From Paracoccus sp. C2R09 (lineage in GTDB: Bacteria; Pseudomonadota; Alphaproteobacteria; Rhodobacterales; Rhodobacteraceae), in assembly GCF_018860625.1 (NCBI RefSeq), contig NZ_JAHKQB010000007.1, positions 186,001 to 250,000 on the forward strand: DNA of 64,000 bases. The letters are read 5' to 3'. Shown piece by piece: positions 27,364 to 35,939 of this stretch (its first letter is position 1; every line of letters begins with the position of its first letter). A program made the position numbers and the translations under genes. The notes below the pieces were generated by a model. That model saw nothing but the letters and a program-made list of their open reading frames with translations, had not been told where the DNA came from and made no database searches.

Positions 27364-28743
27364 TTACACGTCGAAAGGCGCCCCGTGCGCGTCCCGCTGA
27401 TCGAAGGGCCATGTCCCCCGGGGGCGATGATCGTTCGTCAGCCGGGAAATGTCCTGGCAGACGGCCCCTTCGGTCAGGGCCATCACCTGCCGGCGCGGCA
27501 ATTCGCGCAATTCGGGCGACAGATATCCCGACTTGACCACCAGCAGGCGAAAATCTCCAAGCGTCAGGCCCAGCTTCGCGAAATCGCTCAGGTGGTGGAA
27601 CGGACGTCGCCTGGCCGAGATGACGACCGTGATTCCGCCAATGGCGATGACGGCACAGCCCTCCGCGAAGCGGCACAGGTCGGGCGTCAGTTCGAACCTA
27701 GGCCCCCCGCCCCCCAGGCTGCCGCCGAGGGTGATCGTTTCCGCGCCCTGTTGCAGCGCCGCATGGGCCACAGGGTCCGCAATGCCCGCGATCAGGACCG
27801 AGCCAAGCCCCGCATCCAGCGCATGGCGCAGCACATCGGCCCTGTCGCCCACGCCCCCCGCGGTCGGGTTGTCTCCGCTGTCGGCCAGGATGGCGGGCCC
27901 GTGTGCGACATGACCAAACGCATCGGGCAGCGGCAGGGACACCATGTCGAAGGCCAGTTCGGGCAGGGCATCGCGATAGGCGCGCGCAATGGCCCGTGCC
28001 GTGTCCTCGCCCGCGCGGCGGTCCGTGGCCGTGACGACCGCCGCCGCCGTGGCGCGGGGGCTGTCGGCCCAGACATATCCGATCATCAGGTTCGCATCCT
28101 CGATCCCCGGCGCCGCGTCGTGATCGGCCAGCGCGGCATAGAGCCGGTCGCAGGGCGCCACGAAGGTCGATGACATCTCGCCCGAGACGAGAATCGGGAT
28201 CGGCACCCGGATCACGGACGGGCGCGGCCCGCCCGCCAGTGCCCGGGCAAGGATCGTCGCGGCCCGTGTCCATGTCAGGGGCACATCGACATGGGGCGCG
28301 GTTCGATAGGCCGCGAAGCCGTCCAGGGCATCGCAGATCCGTTCGGTGATCTGCCCATGCAGGTCGAACGCCGCCGAGATGATGGCATCGGGTCCGACGA
28401 TCTGTCGGATCTCGGCGATGAAGTCGCCCTCGGGGTCGTCGATGCCGGGCACGAACATCGCGCCATGCATCAGCAGCAGCACGCCGTCCAGCGGCATGGC
28501 GGCGCGCAACCGGCGCATGAATTCGGCCCGCTGCGCGTCGAAGGTGGCGGCGGCGACCGGCCCGCCGGGAACCGATCTGTCATGCAGGATCGGTATCGGC
28601 CGTATCCCATGTCCTGCAAAATCGAACGGGACCGAGGCGGTCAGCGCGGCCCCCTCGACCCGGGTGAAATCCTCGGCCGTCTGTTCCAGCGGGGAATAGC
28701 TGGAACATTCGGTATGCAACCCGCCGATCGCCACCCGTTTCAC
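27364..28743 (-). CDS. M81-family metallopeptidase (MlrC-like)
   Basis: A 459-residue M81/DUF1485 protein. The zinc-site segments are GGLHTECSSYSP (residues 7-18), LLMHGAMF (90-97), AFDLHGQIT (125-133) and YRTAPHVDVP (146-155). MlrC cleaves linearised microcystin, a peptide with D-iso-glutamate; natural substrates of bacterial M81 proteins are mostly unknown. No signal peptide is seen, so it acts in the cytoplasm. The GTG start at 28743 overlaps the hexosaminidase stop by 4 nt. It is the last gene of the leftward amino-sugar operon, so a peptide attached to an amino sugar is a plausible target, but this is inference. Confidence 0.85.
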   Translation of the reverse strand: MKRVAIGGLHTECSSYSPLEQTAEDFTRVEGAALTASVPFDFAGHGIRPIPILHDRSVPGGPVAAATFDAQRAEFMRRLRAAMPLDGVLLLMHGAMFVPGIDDPEGDFIAEIRQIVGPDAIISAAFDLHGQITERICDALDGFAAYRTAPHVDVPLTWTRAATILARALAGGPRPSVIRVPIPILVSGEMSSTFVAPCDRLYAALADHDAAPGIEDANLMIGYVWADSPRATAAAVVTATDRRAGEDTARAIARAYRDALPELAFDMVSLPLPDAFGHVAHGPAILADSGDNPTAGGVGDRADVLRHALDAGLGSVLIAGIADPVAHAALQQGAETITLGGSLGGGGPRFELTPDLCRFAEGCAVIAIGGITVVISARRRPFHHLSDFAKLGLTLGDFRLLVVKSGYLSPELRELPRRQVMALTEGAVCQDISRLTNDHRPRGTWPFDQRDAHGAPFDV

Positions 28744-30632
28744 AGCTGCGGCACCAGGTGGGACAGTGCGAAGAAGCGGTCCGCATCCTTGCGATCGCCC
28801 GCCGTCCATGCGGCTTCGCTGACGGCGGCAAGGCGGGGGAACATCATGGCGTTCAGCCGTTCCGTCGTGTGCAGGTATTCGGTCCAGATCCCGGCCTGAA
28901 CCCCCAGCAGACGGCCCGGTCCCTCGGGCAGGTCCAGCCCGACCTCGTAGGCATAGCTGTCCTCGGGGGTGGCCGCCCCGGCCCAGGAGATGCCGCGCGC
29001 ATCCCAGCCTTCGGATTCCACCATGTCAAGGTAATAGGCCTGCCCCGGCGTCGCGACCACGTCATAGCCTTCGCGGATCAGTTCCGCGACGCGTTCCTTG
29101 CTGCGCCATGCGAAGAGGACGGCGGTGTCGGGCGATATGCCGCCCCCCTCGGCCGCCTCGTCCCAGGCGCCGATCCTGCGGCCCCGTTCTGCTAGATGCG
29201 CCTGCGCGCGACGCAGGAAATGCGCCTGCAGTTCGGCCGTTCCCGACAGTCCGTGCAGGGATGCATGGGCCTGCGCGGCGGGGGAACGCGACCAGGCGGT
29301 ATGTTCCACCTCGTCGGCGCCGACATGGATGATCTCGAAGGGGAAGAAGGTCGCGGCCTCGTCCAGCAGGGTATGGGCGACCTCGTAGCTTCGGGGCAGA
29401 CCGGGGTTGAGCGCGTTGTTCGTGAACCCCTGCACCGAGCGATAGGCGTTCTCGGGTTCCTCGGGGTCGCGCAGACCGGGAACCGAAGCGATCAGCGACG
29501 AGGCATGTCCGGGCATCTCGACCTCGGGCATGACCTCGATGCCCAGCATCGCGGCATGGTCCAGCACGGCTGCGATATCCTCGGGGGGGTAGAAGCCCGA
29601 CTGGCCGTCCGGCCCGTCGCCATATTGCGGCGGCATGGGCGCGCCGCGCCTGCGCGTGGCGCCGGTCGCGTTCAGCTGGGGGAAGGCGGCGGACGGGATG
29701 CGCCAGCCTTCGTCATCGGTCAGGTGCCAATGCAGCCGGTTCATCCGCAGCCATGCCATGACGTCCAGAAGCCTGCGATGCGTGGCCACCGGGAAGAAGT
29801 TCCGCGAAACGTCGAACATCACGCCGCGCCACCCGAAGCGGGGCGCATCCTCGATGATGCCCGCGCGCGGAAAGCGATAGCCTGCATCGCTGCGGGCGGT
29901 CTGGGCGATCTGGGTCAGGGCGATCAGCGCGTGGCGCAACCCGTCCTTGTCGGCATGAGCGATGTCGATGGTCGGGCCGAAGGCGATCCTGTAGCCTTCG
30001 GCGGGCAGGGCGGGATCGGTGGCCGTGGTGACCGCCATGGCGCCGTCATCGGGGCAGGGTCGGATCGCGGTCGCGGCCAGCGGGAACAGCCGGCGATGCA
30101 GGGCCGCCACGGTAACGAAGGGGGCGGGATCGACCCCTTCGGCCGGGCAAAGGCTCGGAACCGCGTCATGCCAGTCCGTGATATCGACCGCGTTCGGCCA
30201 TGGCAGCAGCCCCAGGGGGTGGACGGCCTTGCCACGGGGCCATTGCTTGGTCGCGCCGCGCGGCAAATTCTCAAGGGGCTGCAGATCGTCGAATGCCACC
30301 GTGGTCGCATGGCCCTCGGGCCCCTCGGTCCAGGCGGTGATCAGCCCCTGGGTGCGGTTCGACGCGCCATAGATCAACCCGCGCAGATGCAGATCCCAGG
30401 ACGCGCCGGGCGCCAGTTCGGCGATGTCGGGCCGGATCTCGACGAAGCTGCCGAAATTTCGCGCGACAGAGCCGCCCACGACATCCGTCGTCTCGTCGAT
30501 CCGCCCGAGCGAGGTATAGCAGAACCGTGCCATCGGAACGGCAGCGGTCCCGAAATTGCGCAGGCGGAAATGGAAGCTGCCCTTGGTGCCTTCGGGTGCC
30601 GCGCTCCAGGTCTGGGTGATGTGCAGGGTCAT
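28740..30632 (-). CDS. Beta-N-acetylhexosaminidase, GH20, cytoplasmic
   Basis: A 630-residue GH20 enzyme. The catalytic Asp-Glu pair is D440-E441 in IIHVGADEVEHTAW. Other GH20 marks are FGWRGVMFDVSRNFF, NRLHWHLTDDEGWRIP and EVMPEVEMPGHASS. The first 120 residues are a beta-rich N-terminal domain. There is no signal peptide, so the substrate must be imported first, fitting a transporter for chitobiose-like or similar oligosaccharides. It releases terminal GlcNAc or GalNAc. It overlaps nagA and the M81 gene by 4 nt each. Confidence 0.93.
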   Translation of the reverse strand: MTLHITQTWSAAPEGTKGSFHFRLRNFGTAAVPMARFCYTSLGRIDETTDVVGGSVARNFGSFVEIRPDIAELAPGASWDLHLRGLIYGASNRTQGLITAWTEGPEGHATTVAFDDLQPLENLPRGATKQWPRGKAVHPLGLLPWPNAVDITDWHDAVPSLCPAEGVDPAPFVTVAALHRRLFPLAATAIRPCPDDGAMAVTTATDPALPAEGYRIAFGPTIDIAHADKDGLRHALIALTQIAQTARSDAGYRFPRAGIIEDAPRFGWRGVMFDVSRNFFPVATHRRLLDVMAWLRMNRLHWHLTDDEGWRIPSAAFPQLNATGATRRRGAPMPPQYGDGPDGQSGFYPPEDIAAVLDHAAMLGIEVMPEVEMPGHASSLIASVPGLRDPEEPENAYRSVQGFTNNALNPGLPRSYEVAHTLLDEAATFFPFEIIHVGADEVEHTAWSRSPAAQAHASLHGLSGTAELQAHFLRRAQAHLAERGRRIGAWDEAAEGGGISPDTAVLFAWRSKERVAELIREGYDVVATPGQAYYLDMVESEGWDARGISWAGAATPEDSYAYEVGLDLPEGPGRLLGVQAGIWTEYLHTTERLNAMMFPRLAAVSEAAWTAGDRKDADRFFALSHLVPQL

Positions 30633-31723
30633 GTCAGCTCGATCAGTTGGAAGTCGTCATTCAGAAGCAGCGTGTCGGCGATGGGCTGGCCCGGGGCGAT
30701 CTGCGCCGGCGCAAGGCCCATCACGCGGCGCGGGATGTCGCAGACCATGGGCAGCGCCTCGGACAGGGGCAGGCCGACCCGGTTCACCAGGTTCGCAAGG
30801 CTCTGCCGCAGGTCGATATGCGCCCCCGCCAACGAGCCTTCGGCATTCACCAGCATCCCGTCGCGGACGCGGATGGTCTGGCCGTAGATCTCGAAGTGGT
30901 CCGGGCCGCCGACCGTGGCCATGGCGTCCGATACGGCAAAGGTCAGGCCGGGTGCGGGGCGCGACCGAAGCGCGACGCGCAGCATGTCCCAATCGACATG
31001 GATGCCGTCCACGATGATGCCCGCATGCGCCCGCGAATTCAGCGCCGCGCCCAGCACGCCCGGCGCGCGGGCGGTCATGGGCGGCATCGCATTGTAGAGA
31101 TGGGTGAAGCAGGACAACCCGCGTTCCAGCGCGTCGCGGGTTTCTTCGGCGGTGGCCATGGTGTGCCCGGCCGAGACGACGGCCCCCGACGCGACCAGCC
31201 GCGAGAACAGGACCGGATCCGCAAGCTCGGGGGCCAGCGTGATCATCACGGGCATCCCCGCGGCGCGCAGCCGTTCGACAAGCGTGACGGTCCGGTCGTC
31301 CAGCGGGCGAATGAAGGCCTCCTTGTGGGTGCCGCGCCGTTGGGCCGACAGGTGCGGCCCTTCGATATGCAGGCCCGCGATGCCGTCATGCCCGAAGGCT
31401 TCCAGCGCGGCCTCGGCTGCGGCCTCGATCACGTCGGGGGTGTCGGTGATCACGGTGGGCAGGATCGCCCCCGTGCCGCAGCGCCGCTGTGCCGCCGCGA
31501 TGGCGCGCAACCCGTCGGGCGTGGGTGTGCTGTTCACCATCACGCCGCCGCTGCCGTTCACCTGCAGATCGCAGAGCAGGGGCGAGGCCAGGGCGACCGT
31601 CGTATCGGGCGTGTCCGCCCCAAGGGGCCGGATGGCGGCGATTTCGCCCGATGCGACCTCGAACGCCATGTCGTGCAGCAGCCGCCCGCCGTTCCAGAGG
31701 GATTTGACCCCGATCAGCATCAC
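30629..31723 (-). CDS. nagA: N-acetylglucosamine-6-phosphate deacetylase
   Basis: A 364-residue amidohydrolase that removes acetate from GlcNAc-6-P (or GalNAc-6-P in the AgaA branch). Metal ligands are Glu121 in LHIEGPHLS, His187 in SAGHTMA and His208 in FTHLYNAMPP; the catalytic Asp is near 266 in AVSDAMA. The start is GTG at 31723 (GTGA overlap with the upstream gene) or ATG at 31720; AAGGGA stands before both. It is translationally coupled on both sides in the operon. Confidence 0.93.
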   Translation of the reverse strand: MMLIGVKSLWNGGRLLHDMAFEVASGEIAAIRPLGADTPDTTVALASPLLCDLQVNGSGGVMVNSTPTPDGLRAIAAAQRRCGTGAILPTVITDTPDVIEAAAEAALEAFGHDGIAGLHIEGPHLSAQRRGTHKEAFIRPLDDRTVTLVERLRAAGMPVMITLAPELADPVLFSRLVASGAVVSAGHTMATAEETRDALERGLSCFTHLYNAMPPMTARAPGVLGAALNSRAHAGIIVDGIHVDWDMLRVALRSRPAPGLTFAVSDAMATVGGPDHFEIYGQTIRVRDGMLVNAEGSLAGAHIDLRQSLANLVNRVGLPLSEALPMVCDIPRRVMGLAPAQIAPGQPIADTLLLNDDFQLIELT

Positions 31724-32979
31724 GCGGTCCCTTCGTAATAGGGCAGCAGCGCTTCCTGCACATGCGCGACCAGCAGGGATTCGACCATGGGCAGGTCCAG
31801 CGATGCCGCACGCCGGATGGTGGCTTCGGGCAGATACTGCGCCAGAAGCGGCGCGGGGGGCGGGTTCGCATCAAGGCGGGATTTCAGTGCCGCCACCGCG
31901 TCCTGCGCTGCCGGATCGGTCCAGTAATAGCGGATGCGGTCGGCCAGCCCGAAATGGCGCATCAGCTTCTGATGTTCCGGCGTGCCGTGGTAATGGCTGC
32001 GCCATGCAGCCGGCGCCGCGGTCATGATCCGCTCCATCACCTCGGAGATATGCGGGGTGCCCGATTGCCATTGATCGACATGCGACAATGCATAAAGGGC
32101 CTCGCGCCATGCGAAGGTCAGGGCGGGACCGACCTTGAGGATGGCGAAGTTCCGGCGGGCCAGTTCGGGATAGACCTCGGGGGCCTGGTAATCGGTCGAA
32201 TGCGCCTCGAAGCACAGGTCGGGATGATCGGCCAGCACCGGCCCCAGGTGGTCGGGCGCGGTCATGTCGAAGCGGATGACCTGCGCGGGGGCGAATTCCA
32301 GCCCCGGCTGGACGACCAGACCGCGGACCCGCGCAAAGGCGGCATCCACACCAGCCCCGGAAAAGGCGGCGGCATGGGCCGCGATCGTGGCGGTGGCGCG
32401 TTCGGGCGGGGTCGGGGCGATGCCTTCGTCGTCGTGGCGCGCGCCGCCGGGGGGCGGAACCTCGGTGCCGATGATGTATCGCAGGGCGGTCGCGTCGGGT
32501 GCCGCGGCCTCGGCCACGGCGGCCAGTTCGGCGGCGCGCGCCGCGGCGGGGCCGTCGGTCAGGGCGGCCGGTTCACCGGCGCAACCTTCGGAGCAATCCA
32601 GATGGATCTTGGTAAATCCCGCGCGGACATAGGCCTCGATCATGGCGCGCGCTTCGGCCATCGCGGCCTCGGGGGGCTGGTCCTTCCATGCCTGCGGGCC
32701 AAGGTGATCGCCCCCGAACAGCAGCCGGTCGGGCGCGACCCCCAATGCCGCCGCCCGGTCGCGCAGCGATGCGATGAAGGCATCGGGCGTCATGCCGGTA
32801 TAGCCGCCGCGATGGTTCACCTGGTTCGAGGTCGCCTCGACCAGCAGGGGCCGGTCCAGGGCTTCGGCCAGCAGCAACGACGCGGTCAGCACGTCGGGAT
32901 GGGCAGAACAGACCGAAGGCAGGGCAGTTCCCTTGCCTGCGCGGTTTGCACGGATGATGTCGTCGATTTCCTGTGTCAT
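31720..32979 (-). CDS. GatZ/KbaZ-family protein (tagatose-bisphosphate aldolase non-catalytic subunit or sugar-phosphate kinase)
   Basis: A 419-residue TIM-barrel protein of the GatZ/KbaZ/AgaZ family, full length for the family. Marks are LPSVCSAHPDVLTASLLLA, LVEATSNQVNHRGGYTGMTP, LLFGGDHLGPQAW and HLDCSEGC. In E. coli it stabilises the catalytic GatY/KbaY aldolase. In some proteobacterial GalNAc pathways the family has been proposed to be a tagatose-6-phosphate kinase (recalled from published reconstructions). No GatY/KbaY partner is in this window, so its role here is open. Overlaps of 4 nt join it to the ROK kinase gene and to nagA. Confidence 0.88.
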   Translation of the reverse strand: MTQEIDDIIRANRAGKGTALPSVCSAHPDVLTASLLLAEALDRPLLVEATSNQVNHRGGYTGMTPDAFIASLRDRAAALGVAPDRLLFGGDHLGPQAWKDQPPEAAMAEARAMIEAYVRAGFTKIHLDCSEGCAGEPAALTDGPAAARAAELAAVAEAAAPDATALRYIIGTEVPPPGGARHDDEGIAPTPPERATATIAAHAAAFSGAGVDAAFARVRGLVVQPGLEFAPAQVIRFDMTAPDHLGPVLADHPDLCFEAHSTDYQAPEVYPELARRNFAILKVGPALTFAWREALYALSHVDQWQSGTPHISEVMERIMTAAPAAWRSHYHGTPEHQKLMRHFGLADRIRYYWTDPAAQDAVAALKSRLDANPPPAPLLAQYLPEATIRRAASLDLPMVESLLVAHVQEALLPYYEGTA

Positions 32980-33866
32980 CTTCTTGCCAGCAATGCGGCC
33001 CCGCGCGTGCCCGAACTGTCGCCATGTCGGGCCTGCAGCAGCCTGGTTGGTTTCATGGTGCGAAGGGCATGGCGTTCCAAGGCCCGTTCCAGTCGCGGCA
33101 CCACGTCGGGCATGTTCGAAAGGCCCCCGCCGAGGACGATGCAGTCGGGGGCCAGCATCAGCTGGATCGTCAGCAGGCATTCGCCTGCGATATCCGCCCA
33201 GATTTCAAGGACATCCTCGTGGCCGCCGCGCACCAGATCGGCGCCTTCGATGCGTGTTCCAAGGATATCTTCGGCAATATTGGCAAGGCCGGTGCCGGAC
33301 ACGGCGGTTTCCATGCAGCCCAGCCTGCCGCAGCCGCAGCGGCGCGGCGTCAGCCCATGGCGGGCCATGGCGCTGGCCGGAAGACCGACATGCCCGACCT
33401 CGACCGCAAGGCCGCCCGCGCGGGGGGCGATCGCGCCGTCGATGCACAGCCCGCCCCCGACCCCGGTCCCGAGGATCAGCCCCATCACCGTGCGGTGGCC
33501 GTCGCCCGCACCGCCGCAGGCTTCGGACAGCGCGAAGGCCATGCAGTCATTGACCACGGGGAACGGCCGGCCCAGCTGCGCCATCAGGTCGTCGCGGATC
33601 GAATGGCCGCGTGCCGGGGTGTTCGCGGTGAAGACGCCGCCGGTTTCCGGGTCGATGATGCCGGGCACCGCGATGCCCACGGGCAGGTCGTCACGTCCCG
33701 ACACCTGCTGCAGCCAGCGGATCTGTTCGATCAGTGCCGCAAGCATCCGGGCATAGTTTTCGCGCGGCGTCGCGATCCGGCGCAGTTGCGTCGTGGCGGC
33801 GTCCGGGCCGTCGAACAGGCGGGCCTCGATCTTGGTCCCGCCCAGGTCGATGCCGCCGCAGATCAT
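32976..33866 (-). CDS. nagK: ROK-family kinase, probable N-acetylhexosamine kinase
   Basis: A 296-residue ROK kinase. The phosphate loop is GIDLGGTKIE (residues 5-14), the catalytic base is probably Asp107 in VVNDCM, and the zinc site is CGCGRLGC (177-184) with His159. The motif set fits NagK-type enzymes that phosphorylate GlcNAc at O6, and the neighbours support an N-acetylhexosamine. I choose the ATG at 33866 because it gives the same 4-nt ATGA overlap seen through the operon; the ATG at 33875 is possible. Confidence 0.87.
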   Translation of the reverse strand: MICGGIDLGGTKIEARLFDGPDAATTQLRRIATPRENYARMLAALIEQIRWLQQVSGRDDLPVGIAVPGIIDPETGGVFTANTPARGHSIRDDLMAQLGRPFPVVNDCMAFALSEACGGAGDGHRTVMGLILGTGVGGGLCIDGAIAPRAGGLAVEVGHVGLPASAMARHGLTPRRCGCGRLGCMETAVSGTGLANIAEDILGTRIEGADLVRGGHEDVLEIWADIAGECLLTIQLMLAPDCIVLGGGLSNMPDVVPRLERALERHALRTMKPTRLLQARHGDSSGTRGAALLARR

Positions 33867-34939
33867 CGCTGCCATGGGTAGAGCTGCACCCCCGAGACAA
33901 CACGGCTGAGATTGCGCCCCTGGAAAGGGTCGTCCACCGGCAGGCCGAGCGCGGCGGACCATTGCGCCGCCCGGATCTGGCCGACCAGCACATGCAGCAC
34001 CGCATCGGCGCGCGCGTCCCCGGTCCCGTCGAACGCGATGTCGCCGCCGGGGCCCACCGTCCGCACCGTGATGTCGGGGAACTGGCGGCGGATTTCATCG
34101 GCCACGTCCCGGTCATAGCGCGCGGTATGCGGATCGGGATGCAGGCTGACGAAGACCTGCGTATCGTCGGTCACGGCGGCCTTGGGGCCGTGGCGATAGC
34201 CGAGCGGGCTGTCCCATTGCGTGCCGGTCCTGCCCGCGGTCAGTTCCAGAACCTTCAGCGCATTCTCTCGTGCAAGCGACTTCAGCGCACCCGATCCGAG
34301 GAAGACGGCGCGATCGGGGCGGGGGCAGGGGCTGTCGGCCAGCTGCGCGATCAGCGTCCGCGCCTCGGCCGCCAGCGCGGGCAGGCTGGCGGCATCGAAA
34401 TCGCCCAGGCATGCCAAGGCCGACAGCAGCATCGTCGTGAAGCTGGAGGTCATGGCGAAACCGCGGTCATGCGTCGCCTCGGGCAGCAGCATCACGCGGG
34501 TCTCGCCCGGGCCGGGGGCCGGGCGGGTGGCCAGGGCGCCATCGGGATTGCAGGTGATGTGCAACCGGTCGATATCGGGGCGGTGGCGGTCCAGCAGGTC
34601 CATCACCCCCACCGATTCCGAACTGTCGCCCGATCGGCCGAATTGCACGCAGAGGATCCTTCCCCCGGCGGTCAGCACATCCTGCGGGCAGGACACGATA
34701 TCGGTGCTGGCCCGATCCTCGAGCCGCAGTTTCGAAGCGCCCGCGCCGACGACCCCGCCGATGAAGGCCGATGTGCCGGCCCCCGTCAGCCAGACGGTGT
34801 CGATGCCCCGCCGGGCGATCCATCCGCGGATCTCGGCCGACTGGTCGGCAAGCGTGTCGGCCCAGCCCTCCCAGATGTCGGGCTGGCTCAGGATTTCGCT
34901 CCAGGTGGCGGTCTCAGGCAGGGTCAGCGTCGAGGTCAT
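33863..34939 (-). CDS. agaS: SIS-domain sugar isomerase/deaminase (AgaS-like)
   Basis: A 358-residue protein with two SIS domains. The first has WLTGAGTSAFIGG (residues about 50-62) and CVQFGRSGDSSES; the second has AVFLGSGALKSLARENALKVLELTAG and SPLGYRHGPKAAV. This matches AgaS, which deaminates and isomerises galactosamine-6-P, and related NagB-II/GlmS-like deaminases for glucosamine-6-P. There is no glutaminase domain. The operon therefore has two possible amino-sugar deaminases, this one and NagB. The start overlaps the regulator's end by 26 nt. Confidence 0.85.
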   Translation of the reverse strand: MTSTLTLPETATWSEILSQPDIWEGWADTLADQSAEIRGWIARRGIDTVWLTGAGTSAFIGGVVGAGASKLRLEDRASTDIVSCPQDVLTAGGRILCVQFGRSGDSSESVGVMDLLDRHRPDIDRLHITCNPDGALATRPAPGPGETRVMLLPEATHDRGFAMTSSFTTMLLSALACLGDFDAASLPALAAEARTLIAQLADSPCPRPDRAVFLGSGALKSLARENALKVLELTAGRTGTQWDSPLGYRHGPKAAVTDDTQVFVSLHPDPHTARYDRDVADEIRRQFPDITVRTVGPGGDIAFDGTGDARADAVLHVLVGQIRAAQWSAALGLPVDDPFQGRNLSRVVSGVQLYPWQR

Positions 34940-35786
34940 TGGCGTTCCTAGTTGATACGATGTGGGTCCCCTGCGCCTCGATGGCGGCGAAGCGGGGGTC
35001 TTGCGGATCGAGATCGGTCACGAGGACGTCGACCCGGTCGATGCCGCAGATGGCATGCAGGCGCGGCTTGCCGAATTTCGTGCTGTCGGCCAGCACGATG
35101 ACGCGCCGCGCGGCGTCCAGCATGAAGCGCGTGTTGTGGGCCTCGTCCTCCTGGAAGGTCGAGAGGCCCATATCGGCGTCGATCGCCCCCGCGCCCATCA
35201 CGAAGGTGTCGAAATGCATCCGGCCGATGGTCGCCTCGACCATGCGGCCGGTCATCGACATGGCATTGGGGCGGATGCGCCCGCCGGTCAGCATGACGGT
35301 ATGGATGCCGTGTTCCAGCGCGTTCTGCGCGACACGGATGCCGGTCGTCATGATCGTCCGGGGCGGCCCGCCCAGCAGCTGGGCGAACACCTCGGTGGTG
35401 GAACCGTTGTCGATCAGCAGGCTGCTGTCATCCGCCACAAGCCCCACCACGGCCCGCGCGATCCGCTGCTTGGCGGCCAGGTTGACCTGCCGCCGGTCGC
35501 CTGCCAGCGGTTCGACGAAATCGCTGCCCGAACGGTGCTTGGCCAGCGCCAGCGCCAGGTCGATGCGGAAATCCGACAGCCCGGAATAGCCGAACTGCTG
35601 GCAGAACTTGATCAGCGTCGGTTCCGATGTGCCCAGTTCGGCGCAGATGTCGCGGCTGGTCTTGCGAATGAAGGATTCAGGATCCTCCAGCGCGAAGCGG
35701 GCGATCATGGCCAGCTTCGGGGTGAAGCCGGGACCGGAGGTCGCGATCGCCTGCACGAGGTCGGATGGGCGGGACTTGCTGATCAT
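34914..35786 (-). CDS. Transcription regulator with RpiR-type HTH and DeoR-type sensor domain
   Basis: A 290-residue regulator with an unusual build. Residues about 20-85 match an RpiR (HTH_6) DNA-binding domain: ALEDPESFIRKTSRDICAE, then LGTSEPTLIKFCQQFGYSGL and SDFRIDLALAL. Residues about 105-260 match the DeoR C-terminal sugar-phosphate sensor: LLIDNGSTTEVFAQLL, VMLTGGRIRPNAMSMTG, FDTFVMGAGAID and VIVLADSTKFGK. DeoR proteins normally carry their own, different N-terminal HTH, and RpiR proteins a SIS sensor. It is the first gene of the leftward operon and divergent from cutC, so it probably represses both operons until a sugar phosphate binds. Confidence 0.85.
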   Translation of the reverse strand: MISKSRPSDLVQAIATSGPGFTPKLAMIARFALEDPESFIRKTSRDICAELGTSEPTLIKFCQQFGYSGLSDFRIDLALALAKHRSGSDFVEPLAGDRRQVNLAAKQRIARAVVGLVADDSSLLIDNGSTTEVFAQLLGGPPRTIMTTGIRVAQNALEHGIHTVMLTGGRIRPNAMSMTGRMVEATIGRMHFDTFVMGAGAIDADMGLSTFQEDEAHNTRFMLDAARRVIVLADSTKFGKPRLHAICGIDRVDVLVTDLDPQDPRFAAIEAQGTHIVSTRNANDLDADPA

Positions 35787-35798
35787 TCGGAGGTAATA

Positions 35799-35841
35799 CT
35801 TTTGCTAAGCTAAAGTTGCATCGGGTTTGATCATCTCAAAC
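35799..35841. promoter_or_regulatory. Two 17-bp inverted repeats in the shared amino-sugar control region
   Basis: CTTT-T-GCTAAGC-T-AAAG (35799-35815) is a 17-bp palindrome with one mismatched pair. GTTTGA-N5-TCAAAC (35825-35841) is a second dyad. Their centres are 26 bp apart, and they lie 13-55 bp before the regulator start. The region is much more AT-rich than its surroundings. They are candidate operators for the chimeric regulator; which one it binds is not known. Confidence 0.5.
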
Positions 35842-35939
35842 TTGGTCCATCAGCACAATAATTAAGTTAGACAAAAAAATTCTTGCAATGAATTTTAGCC
35901 CGGACCATTGTCGGGCCAAGAAGGATTTTGGCTTTTCCC

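Noticed and set aside
35825..35841. FNR-type site TTGAT-N4-ATCAA in the amino-sugar control region
   Set aside because: The second half reads TCAAA at the needed position, so the consensus and spacing do not fit.
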